Shown here: in pieces, positions 17,096-23,956 of the stretch
Layout: every line of letters begins with the position of its first letter
How positions within the stretch are numbered: the first letter of the stretch is position 1
DNA from: Actinobacteria bacterium HGW-Actinobacteria-7
GTDB lineage: Bacteria; Actinomycetota; Coriobacteriia; Anaerosomatales; PHET01
DNA: 34,435 bases
Assembly (NCBI GenBank): GCA_002841275.1
Contig: PHET01000001.1
Span: forward strand, 1-34,435
Reading direction: 5' to 3'
Program-made: the position numbers and the translations under genes
The notes under the pieces: model-generated
Databases searched by the model: none
What the model saw: the letters and a program-made list of their open reading frames with translations, nothing else
What the model was told of the DNA's origin: nothing

Positions 17096-18081
17096 ACGAC
17101 GCGCGCGGCGAAACCACTGAGCACGCAAACAGCACTGTCGCCTGGGGAAGGGTTGCCCTGTTCTATGGCATAGCACTCGGGATGGTGTCACTGCTGGGCG
17201 TGGCCTTCGCCCTGTCCGGTGCAGACTTCTTCTTTGGTCGCAGCTCGACCTTCCTGCAGCTTGTGGTGGCGTTTCTCTACATGCCGATGCCGTTGGTTGC
17301 CGGTCTCATCGTCGAGCGAGTTGCAGGAAGACGTCCTGAAATCCGACGCATCTGGGCAGAGTTCAAGCCGAACTGGCGGCGCATTCTACTGGTGACCGTT
17401 GCAGCGGCATCAGCGATCTACCTGTTGGAAATGGGACTCACCGCGCTACTGGGCAACCTACTTGGCGTCAAAGGCGTGGGACATCTGGTGTTCACGCAGA
17501 AGGGGCTGATAGAAGTACTGACCACGCTACTGCCTGCACAGGTGGCAGACGGCCTGACGACCTCGAGCATGCCCGCCGTCCTCGCGCTGTACCCTCTGGG
17601 ACTCGTGGCGGGCATCGGCGCCGGCCTGACCATCAACGGCCTGTTCGCGTTCGGTGAAGAGTACGGATGGCGCGGGGTGCTCATGGACGAACTCGCGCCG
17701 CTTGGTGCGGTCAAAGCCAACCTACTGACCGGCGTAATGTGGGGCCTGTGGCACGCGCCGCTGATTCTCTTGGGGTTCAACTACGGTGCAGATCGCATAC
17801 TCGGCGCGTTCATGATGTGTCTGTGGGTCACGCCGTTGAGCTTTCTGCTGTGGCGCGCGCGTCAGTATTCCGGCTCTATCGTCGCCCCGGCAATGATTCA
17901 CGGTGCCTTCAACGGATCAGCCGGATTCTTCATGCTGCTGATCGCGGCGAAGACGCAACTCGTTGGAGCGCCGGTGGGGCTGGTTGGAGCTCTGGGCACA
18001 TTCATTGCCGCGGTGCTGGTGTGGTGGCTGACCGCGCGCGCAGTCAGTACACGCGCTCAGCAGCCCACCGAGTCGAACTGA
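17092..18081 (+). CDS. CPBP-family intramembrane metalloprotease
   Basis: A polytopic membrane protein of 329 residues with the three motifs of the CAAX protease/bacteriocin-processing family: EEYGWR (Glu189, Glu190, Arg194), WGLWH (His221) and HGAFN (His270, Asn274). All predicted catalytic residues are present, so an active membrane protease is likely. Bacterial members process peptides or give immunity to bacteriocins. It is the third gene of the PadR cassette (ATGA overlap with the previous stop) and ends four bases before the convergent rubrerythrin gene. Confidence 0.88.
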   Translation: MNDARGETTEHANSTVAWGRVALFYGIALGMVSLLGVAFALSGADFFFGRSSTFLQLVVAFLYMPMPLVAGLIVERVAGRRPEIRRIWAEFKPNWRRILLVTVAAASAIYLLEMGLTALLGNLLGVKGVGHLVFTQKGLIEVLTTLLPAQVADGLTTSSMPAVLALYPLGLVAGIGAGLTINGLFAFGEEYGWRGVLMDELAPLGAVKANLLTGVMWGLWHAPLILLGFNYGADRILGAFMMCLWVTPLSFLLWRARQYSGSIVAPAMIHGAFNGSAGFFMLLIAAKTQLVGAPVGLVGALGTFIAAVLVWWLTARAVSTRAQQPTESN

Positions 18082-18085
18082 CACC

Positions 18086-18625
18086 TCACTCGCAATGAGC
18101 TCGTCTCGCCGCCAGCACATCGAACTCCAGGTGGTCTCGCTCGATGGCTGACACCGCCGAGAAGACTTCGATGATGCGGGCGTTGGTGGCCCGGGCCACA
18201 ACTTCGGCGTAGAACTCGGCCGCACGCTGCTCGCGCGCTGCCGACTCGGTAATCGCGTCGCACCAGCCGCCGGCATCCCCTTCGGGAATCGCTAGGTCAT
18301 CGGGCTTCGTTTCACCCAACAGTTTGCAGAACAGCGAGCAGTGCTCGGCCTCCACGCGTGACAGCCTCTTGTAGGCACTGGCTAGGGTCTCGTCGTGCTC
18401 CAGCGAAGCCATCGCGGCATAGAACCGGGCATTCGATCGTTCAATACCGATTGCGGTCTCGAGGTCGTCCCGCTCGAGCTCAGTCAGCTGTACCCGGTTC
18501 TCGTCGCCAGAGAATCCATCACCTTCGACCATGAAGTGCTCCGCGGCTCCGCAGAACGGACAGCGCGACGGCGCGCTCGCACCAAGATAGGTCTCACCAC
18601 AGATCCGACATCGGTACATCTTCAC
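18086..18625 (-). CDS. Rubrerythrin with N-terminal rubredoxin-like domain
   Basis: The 179 residues place the iron site Cys6/Cys9/Cys22/Cys25 (CRIC...CPFC) at the N-terminus, in front of a ferritin-like diiron four-helix domain with ETAIGIERSNARFY, EAEHCSLF, EQRAAEFY and ERDHLEF supplying the Glu/His ligands. Classical rubrerythrin has the opposite order, so this is the 'reverse' architecture. Such proteins reduce peroxide or bind oxygen intermediates in anaerobes. GTG at 18625 is chosen because it overlaps the stop of the upstream gene (GTGA) and has GGGGGG seven bases before it. It is the second gene of a two-gene unit. Confidence 0.9.
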   Translation of the reverse strand: MKMYRCRICGETYLGASAPSRCPFCGAAEHFMVEGDGFSGDENRVQLTELERDDLETAIGIERSNARFYAAMASLEHDETLASAYKRLSRVEAEHCSLFCKLLGETKPDDLAIPEGDAGGWCDAITESAAREQRAAEFYAEVVARATNARIIEVFSAVSAIERDHLEFDVLAARRAHCE

Positions 18626-19161
18626 GATAATGCCCCCCGTTCTCCCTCGATAGGTCCTTCTAGAAGAGCAACAATGGTCTCGGCAAAATCCCGAGCGGCC
18701 TCGGGGCCGTTCGCCGTCACGACACAGCCGTCAACAACAACCGGACCGTCCTCCCATAGCGCACCGGAAGCCACCAGATCCTCGCGCTGACTCGGGAACG
18801 CCGTCGCCCTCACTCCGTCGAGCAGCCCCGCGTGGGCGAGCGTTGATGGAGCAATGCAAATCGCTGCGAGAAGAGCCCTGCGATCCAACGTCTCACGTGC
18901 TAGGGCGTGTGCAGTCGCGTCATCGAAGAACACCTGCGCGCCCGCACCTCCGACAAACACCACCGTGTCCCACGCCCCTCCGAGCGCGTCGCCAAGCGAC
19001 AGCTCGGCAGTCGCATGCATGCCCAGCTTGCCGATACAGTCACCCGGGCTGATGCTCGCGGTTGTCACTACGATTCCGTTTGTTTCGAAGATCTGCTTGG
19101 GTTCTGCATACTCCTCATCCCGAAAGAGGGTCGGAGCGATGACGAGCAGTGCGGATTTCAT
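18622..19161 (-). CDS. DJ-1/PfpI family protein
   Basis: A 179-residue protein with the flavodoxin-like DJ-1/PfpI fold: an N-terminal ALLVIAPTLFRDEEYAEPK (with the conserved acidic residue of the active site), VVFVGGAGAQVFFDD, and the nucleophile elbow AAICIAPSTLAHAGLL carrying the cysteine. DGCVVTANGPEAARDFAE near the C-terminus also fits. The family includes redox sensors, glyoxalase/deglycase enzymes and proteases; the substrate cannot be told. GAGGAG lies just before the ATG at 19161. It overlaps the rubrerythrin gene by four bases, pointing to a shared oxidative or carbonyl stress role. Confidence 0.88.
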   Translation of the reverse strand: MKSALLVIAPTLFRDEEYAEPKQIFETNGIVVTTASISPGDCIGKLGMHATAELSLGDALGGAWDTVVFVGGAGAQVFFDDATAHALARETLDRRALLAAICIAPSTLAHAGLLDGVRATAFPSQREDLVASGALWEDGPVVVDGCVVTANGPEAARDFAETIVALLEGPIEGERGALS

Positions 19162-19179
19162 GGAATGCTCCTCGAGCTG

Positions 19180-19208
19180 TTGACCCGGTCATAGGAAGAT
19201 TCTACCCT
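19180..19208 (+). promoter_or_regulatory. Candidate promoter of the polyferredoxin gene
   Basis: TTGACC (19180-19185, 5/6) is followed after 17 bp by TACCCT (19203-19208, 3/6). Transcription would start near 19215, about 60 bases before the GTG at 19275. The region is shared with the divergent DJ-1 gene. Confidence 0.45.
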
Positions 19209-19274
19209 CACCAAGGTTCACTTCTGCCGCCGGCACGGCCAAACGCATATCGAGGCTCTCTATCGGAGGTATTC

Positions 19275-20351
19275 GTGCCAGAGGATTCACGTCCAGACAC
19301 AGGTGTCCGTTCCGAGCCCGCAACCGCCGAGGTTGGCAGCGACCGCCCCTTGGCACCGCGCTGGCAGCGTGTGGTTTCGAGTCGCTGGCTGTACAAGACG
19401 ATCTTCCTGTTGTATTTCATCTTCGCTGTCGTTCAGCTTCTCAGGTTCGAGAAGTGGGCGAGAGGCAGCGGTCCGTACGTCCCGCGTCCTGAGTCTGTAG
19501 CTGGCATGTTGCCCATCGGCCATTTCACGAGCTTCTTCGCCTGGGTGCGCGGCGGGGGATGGGACATGCTGCTCCCCGCAGGACTGGTCATCATCCTGAT
19601 GTCACTTGCTGTCTCGCTCGCGTTCAAGCGAGGGTTCTGCGGCTGGATATGTCCCGTGGGCACGGTGTGGGAGCTCTTCGCAGCCCTGGGGCGCCGCCTC
19701 TTTGGTCGAAACGTCCGCATTCCGCGATGGCTCGATCTAGCAGGTCGTGGTTTCAGGTACCTGCTGGCGTCTCTATTCATGTTCGCTTTGATGGTCGTGC
19801 CGCTCAGCGAGGCCGTGGGCTTCAGACAACTCCCCTACATGTGGACGGCTGATCTCAAGATCGTGCACCTCATGGCGCAGCCCTCTTGGTTGGCCGTTGC
19901 AGGTCTTGCTGCAGTGCTGTCGGTCCTGTTCGGACCTGTCTGGTGCCGCTATCTGTGTCCGCTTGGTGGCTTGTATTCATCTGTCGGAGCTGCGTCTCCC
20001 TGCGCCGTCAGCAGAGATGCCGAGATCTGCATACACTGCGGCCGCTGCGCGCAGGTGTGCCACGCTTTCGTCGATCCTTCCAAGGTCTCGCGCGTACATG
20101 CACCTGAGTGCGATGGATGCATGGACTGCGTGAAGGAATGTCCGGTCGACGGATGCCTCGAAGCCAAGGCATTCTCACGCGTGCGCATCGCTCCATGGGT
20201 CTGGCCGCTGCTGGTGATAGGGTTGTGGCTCATCATCTTTGGATTTGCCAGTGCCACGGGAAACTGGACCTCCCATATCCCACCAGAGCAGTACCGCCAG
20301 GTCATACAGGCGGGAATCCTCGAGCAGCGTACGCAAGGCTTTCTGGAGTAG
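19275..20351 (+). CDS. NapH/NosR-like membrane polyferredoxin
   Basis: From GTG 19275 (CGGAGGT at 19264-19270) this is 358 residues. The cytoplasmic N-terminus is followed by five membrane segments, with two CxxxCP motifs (FCGWICPVG and WCRYLCPLG) at membrane boundaries, as in NapH, NosR and CcoG-related proteins. Two [4Fe-4S] sites follow: ICIHCGRCAQVC and CDGCMDCVKECP. A last helix lies near the C-terminus. Such proteins move electrons between quinol or ferredoxin and extracytoplasmic acceptors, or serve in cofactor insertion. No nap, nos or cytochrome gene is in the window, so the partner is unknown. Longer starts from 19149 would overlap the DJ-1 start and lack similarity. Confidence 0.85.
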   Translation: MPEDSRPDTGVRSEPATAEVGSDRPLAPRWQRVVSSRWLYKTIFLLYFIFAVVQLLRFEKWARGSGPYVPRPESVAGMLPIGHFTSFFAWVRGGGWDMLLPAGLVIILMSLAVSLAFKRGFCGWICPVGTVWELFAALGRRLFGRNVRIPRWLDLAGRGFRYLLASLFMFALMVVPLSEAVGFRQLPYMWTADLKIVHLMAQPSWLAVAGLAAVLSVLFGPVWCRYLCPLGGLYSSVGAASPCAVSRDAEICIHCGRCAQVCHAFVDPSKVSRVHAPECDGCMDCVKECPVDGCLEAKAFSRVRIAPWVWPLLVIGLWLIIFGFASATGNWTSHIPPEQYRQVIQAGILEQRTQGFLE

Positions 20352-20415
20352 ACGCCTCGTCTGCGGCGTGCGAATCCGCGCGGCACTCACACCCCCTGTG
20401 GTGGCATCTGCTATC

Positions 20416-20435
20416 GTGTACACAAACTTGTACAC
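20416..20435 (+). promoter_or_regulatory. Palindromic operator GTGTACA-N6-TGTACAC
   Basis: Two perfect inverted 7-mers (20416-20422 and 20429-20435) flank CAAACT. The right arm overlaps TTGTAC (20428-20433), which lies 17 bp before TGCAAT (20451-20456, 4/6 to the -10 consensus). A repressor bound here would cover the -35 region. The cognate regulator is not in the window. Elsewhere in 20352-20481 I see only a weak ACGCC/GGCGT stem (20354-20371) after the polyferredoxin stop. Confidence 0.65.
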
Positions 20436-20481
20436 ACGACACTTGATTGCTGCAATCGACCCCTTCGAGAGGACACCCTCC

Positions 20482-21696
20482 ATGCTGGAAGCCACACGCA
20501 TAGGCGACGGAGTCGACGCCCGCGTTGCAGAGTTCGCTGCACGCCGAGAGGCCCTTGTTTCGGCCAATCGCTACTTCTACCTGCAGCCCACGGTGGGTAA
20601 GACCAACAATCGTGTTGAGATGAAAGACGGACGCGATATGGTCATGTTGGCGTCCTACAGCTACCTCGGACTCATCGGCCATCCTCGGATTGAGGCAGCT
20701 GCCCAAGAAGCTATCGAGCAGTACGGGACCGGTGCCGGGGGAGTGCGACTCCTTACCGGTACGACCGACCTCCATGAGCGACTTGAGGCGCGTATCGCTG
20801 ACTTCTGCAGCCGCGAAGACGCCTGCGTCTACTCGTCCGGCTACATGACGAATATTGCGATCATCACCGGACTCACCGGTCCCGGCGACCTTGTCCTGAT
20901 GGACAAGCTCGATCACGCGTCGATCGTCGACGGATGTCTGCTGTCAGGCGCGAAGTGGCACACCTACCGACACAACGATATGGATCATCTGGAGCGTCTG
21001 CTTGAGAAGAATGCTGGGGAGTACGGCACGATTCTCGTCGTTGCTGACTCTGTCTTCTCAATGGATGGCGACGTGATGGACCTTCCCGGCACAAAGGCGC
21101 TATGCGAGCGATACGGCGCCCGTCTCATGGTCGACGAAGCGCATTCCGTCGGTTCTCTCGGCGCGACCGGCCACGGCATCGAAGAGCATTTCGACATGAT
21201 CGGGTCAATCGATTTCAAGATGGGCACCTTGAGCAAGTCGATCCCGAGTGTTGGAGGGTACCTAGCCGGACCACACGAGCTCATCGACTATCAGCGTCAT
21301 ATGTCCCGGCCGTTCATCTTCTCCGCTGCGCTGCCGCCTGCTCAGACCGCTGCCGCGCTTGCGGCCTTCGATGTCATCGAGGATGAGCCGTGGCGTGTCA
21401 AGCAGCTTCACGACGTCCAGCGCAGATACACGAGCGGCCTCAAGGCGCAGGGCTGGAACACCATGGAGTCGACCACGTGCGTGGTGCCGGTGCTCGTGGG
21501 CGACGAAGCCAAGACGATGGATCTCACTCGCATGCTCTTCGATGCCGGGATATTCGTGTGCCCGATTGTTCACCCCGCCGTGCCCAGAGGCAGCGACCGC
21601 CTTCGTACCTGCCTGATGGCGACTCACACGGATGCGGACCTGCAGCAGGCCCTGGACGCGTTCGAGCATGCCGGAAGGCAACTGGGGCTCATCTGA
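20482..21696 (+). CDS. PLP-dependent alpha-oxoamine synthase (BioF/KBL/SPT family)
   Basis: The protein has 404 residues from ATG 20482 (GAGAGGA at 20467-20473). Fold-type I PLP motifs are YSYLGLIGHPRIEAAA, GTGAGGVRLLTGTTDLHE, the DEAHSVGSLGATGHG loop, and MGTLSKSIPSVGGYLAG with the cofactor lysine at Lys252. The SKS context and the C-terminal THTDADLQQALDAFEHAG segment look more like serine palmitoyltransferase-type members than biotin-pathway BioF (usually GKAFG). The family joins an amino acid to an acyl-CoA with loss of CO2. No biotin, threonine-degradation or sphingolipid genes are nearby, so the product is undetermined. The gene stands alone behind its own operator, 100 bases before a sensor gene. 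Confidence 0.85.
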   Translation: MLEATRIGDGVDARVAEFAARREALVSANRYFYLQPTVGKTNNRVEMKDGRDMVMLASYSYLGLIGHPRIEAAAQEAIEQYGTGAGGVRLLTGTTDLHERLEARIADFCSREDACVYSSGYMTNIAIITGLTGPGDLVLMDKLDHASIVDGCLLSGAKWHTYRHNDMDHLERLLEKNAGEYGTILVVADSVFSMDGDVMDLPGTKALCERYGARLMVDEAHSVGSLGATGHGIEEHFDMIGSIDFKMGTLSKSIPSVGGYLAGPHELIDYQRHMSRPFIFSAALPPAQTAAALAAFDVIEDEPWRVKQLHDVQRRYTSGLKAQGWNTMESTTCVVPVLVGDEAKTMDLTRMLFDAGIFVCPIVHPAVPRGSDRLRTCLMATHTDADLQQALDAFEHAGRQLGLI

Positions 21697-21723
21697 CACT
21701 GCGTGCGAACCTGGCTCCCGAGC

Positions 21724-21732
21724 TGATAGAAT
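21724..21732 (+). promoter_or_regulatory. Extended -10 promoter candidate for the sensor pair
   Basis: TGATAGAAT combines the TGn extension with a 5/6 -10 hexamer (TAGAAT, 21727-21732). The -35 region is poor. Start would be near 21739, about 58 bases before the first sensor gene. Confidence 0.45.
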
Positions 21733-21788
21733 CTGTGATTGTGAGCAGTGGAAAGTGGGGGACTGCCGTTCAGCGTAGACAATCACAG
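21733..21788 (+). repeat. 10-bp perfect inverted repeat in sensor leader
   Basis: CTGTGATTGT (21733-21742) is the exact reverse complement of ACAATCACAG (21779-21788). Inside it GCAGT (21745-21749) pairs with ACTGC (21762-21766). The right arm overlaps the CAGGG ribosome site before ATG 21797, so as RNA it could hide the start. As DNA it would be paired TGTGA-type half-sites about 46 bp apart. Confidence 0.6.
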
Positions 21789-21796
21789 GGAACGTG

Positions 21797-23956
21797 ATGC
21801 AGGGGACTCGTGCGTTCGTGCCGCCCAAAGTCCAGCCGTCGGTTCTTGTGGCATGGCTATTTGCTGCCGTCGTGTTGGGTGCATATACCATCCTCCGGTT
21901 CGCGGTCGCCACACCTTCGGCCGTGGGAATCTCACAAGTGCTGTTCCTCAGCGGGCCGCTACTCGCACTCGCGTTCTCGACAGCAGCAACGTGGGCCGCT
22001 CCTTCCCGGACACGCGCTCAGTTCATCTGGCTGCTTCTCTCGGCCAGCATGGGCCTGCTTCTGGTTTCTGAGTGCCTGTACAGCTGGCAAGCTGTGTCTG
22101 AGGGAGCCGGACCACTTAGCCTCAACGTGGCCGACCTGCTGAATCTGATCGCGCTCGTGCTTGTGCTAGCGCTGATGGGCGCCATCTCCGGGATCGACCG
22201 GCGCGCTTGGCGGAGAAACGCTTTGCTCGTGGTCAACTGCCTGGTTGTTGCAGTGGCAGCCTTTGCGCTGTTGTACGGCGTGTGGATCGGCGAGTTGGCC
22301 TCGTCGATCGCCACCGTATACGCAATCACTATGACCGCCTATTCCGTATTCGGTCTGATGCTATTGATCCTTGTGGGCTTCGTCTGGGTCGAGATGGGTC
22401 CCGTCCGCGAAAGCAGCTCATCTCGACTCATCATCACAGCAATCGTGGTGTATGCGGCGGGCCTGTGCTTCTGGCCGCTCTGGCGGCTGTCATCGGAGGC
22501 GCATGTCTCAGCCCTCTGGGCAGAGATCGTCCTTGACGTTCTGCTTCTCACAGCCTACCTGCTGGTCTTTCTCGCTGGAGTCCACCGCATCGAGAATGCG
22601 ACTGCGGACTGGCTCCGAACACCGGCCGTAAGCTATCGCTTTCCGGTTCCGTGGGTAGACATGACCGTGTCGGCGATGGCGACCGTTGTGGTACTGGCCA
22701 GCGGCTGGGGAGCCTATCAGGCCGGACGGCTCTCGCCTGGCAGAGATGTCTACCTAGGAGTACTGATTGCCTCAACGCTACTTGCCGTCTGTCGTACCGT
22801 GCTGGCGGCGCACCTGGACGAGCGGTTGGGGACCCGCTTGATAACAGACGAAGTGACCGGGACACAGAACGCTCGCGGGCTCGATGCGAGAGTCGCTGTC
22901 TACCTGGCTTCCGCCACGCGGTTTGGAGAGAGCTTCGTTCTGATCATCGCCGCTGCTGACAGGTTCTCACATCTTGGCGACAGACTCGGGCCGGAACTGG
23001 GCGACGAGGCCCTCGCCAGAGTCGCCAGCGTGCTGACCGAGGGACTCGAGGGTACCGGTCAGGTATTCAGCCTGCTCGGTGATCGGTTCGCAATCCTCGC
23101 ACCAATAGCAGATTCCAGCGAGGCCGGCCGGCTTGCCTCAAGGGCCAGAAGCCTGGTCCGTTCGGTGGTCGTCGCGGGCAGGGGACTTGAATGCTCGGTA
23201 GGATTCGCCTTGTGCCCGGATGACGCGATTGTGCAGGATGCGCTCGTACTCAGAGCGGAGCAAGCGCTCGCGTGGGCGCAGAGTCACGGTGGCGGTCAGA
23301 TCGTGCGTCATGACGATCACATTGAGCGCGCGATCGGGATGAACGCCCGCACCAACACGCTTGAGAGAAGTTCACGACTTGATATGGTCCGAGCCCTTTC
23401 CGCCGCAGCCGACGCACGCGATCGCTCCAACACTGCTCATTCACGACAGGTAGCCGCCCTTTCGCGATCACTGGCCGAGCGTCTGGGATTCGATGAAGAG
23501 CACTCCGAACGGGTACAGATCGCGGCACTGCTGCACGATGTCGGCAAGATCGCATTGGCTCGCGACGGTCACCCCGATCGGTCGCGATACTTCCCACGCG
23601 ACGAAACCGTGGGCCAACATGCGCAGCTCGGTGCACGGATGCTCGAATCACTCGGGGCAGAGGACATCCCCGTCTGGGTTCTCCACCACCACGAGCGATG
23701 GGACGGACAAGGCTGCCCGAGCGGAGTTGCGGGAGATATGATTCCGATTGAGGCTAGGATCATCGCCATTGCCAATCACTTCGACCGCCGTATCTCCGGT
23801 GCGCTTCACGGTTCGCCGATGTCCAAACTGGCCGTACTGCAAGATATTGATCTAGGCATCGGCACACTGTTCGATCCTGCCCTCGCGGAGATGTTCATCG
23901 AGATGATTGCTTCGTCCCAAGGCTTCGGGTGGGCCGGATGGGGACACGACTCGTGA
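21797..23956 (+). CDS. Membrane sensor with degenerate GGDEF and HD (HD-GYP-like) domains
   Basis: The 719-residue protein has about nine hydrophobic segments in residues 15-345. Next comes a GGDEF-like domain (about 355-510) whose signature is Leu427-Gly-Asp-Arg-Phe431, so cyclase activity is unlikely. The C-terminal HD domain (about 535-710) retains His580-Asp581 in LLHDVGKIAL and HHHERWDGQG, but has GCP instead of GYP and lacks the usual IPD..L.K segment. A receptor or weak phosphodiesterase is possible. ATG 21797 is preferred over GTG 21794 because of spacing from CAGGG. It overlaps or abuts a paralogous gene. The ligand is unknown; the membrane part matches no sensory domain I can name. 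Confidence 0.85.
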   Translation: MQGTRAFVPPKVQPSVLVAWLFAAVVLGAYTILRFAVATPSAVGISQVLFLSGPLLALAFSTAATWAAPSRTRAQFIWLLLSASMGLLLVSECLYSWQAVSEGAGPLSLNVADLLNLIALVLVLALMGAISGIDRRAWRRNALLVVNCLVVAVAAFALLYGVWIGELASSIATVYAITMTAYSVFGLMLLILVGFVWVEMGPVRESSSSRLIITAIVVYAAGLCFWPLWRLSSEAHVSALWAEIVLDVLLLTAYLLVFLAGVHRIENATADWLRTPAVSYRFPVPWVDMTVSAMATVVVLASGWGAYQAGRLSPGRDVYLGVLIASTLLAVCRTVLAAHLDERLGTRLITDEVTGTQNARGLDARVAVYLASATRFGESFVLIIAAADRFSHLGDRLGPELGDEALARVASVLTEGLEGTGQVFSLLGDRFAILAPIADSSEAGRLASRARSLVRSVVVAGRGLECSVGFALCPDDAIVQDALVLRAEQALAWAQSHGGGQIVRHDDHIERAIGMNARTNTLERSSRLDMVRALSAAADARDRSNTAHSRQVAALSRSLAERLGFDEEHSERVQIAALLHDVGKIALARDGHPDRSRYFPRDETVGQHAQLGARMLESLGAEDIPVWVLHHHERWDGQGCPSGVAGDMIPIEARIIAIANHFDRRISGALHGSPMSKLAVLQDIDLGIGTLFDPALAEMFIEMIASSQGFGWAGWGHDS

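Noticed and set aside
20239-20481. 81-codon upstream extension of the alpha-oxoamine synthase
   Set aside because: It would overlap the polyferredoxin C-terminus and translate the operator region; ATG 20482 has a ribosome site and begins where family similarity begins.
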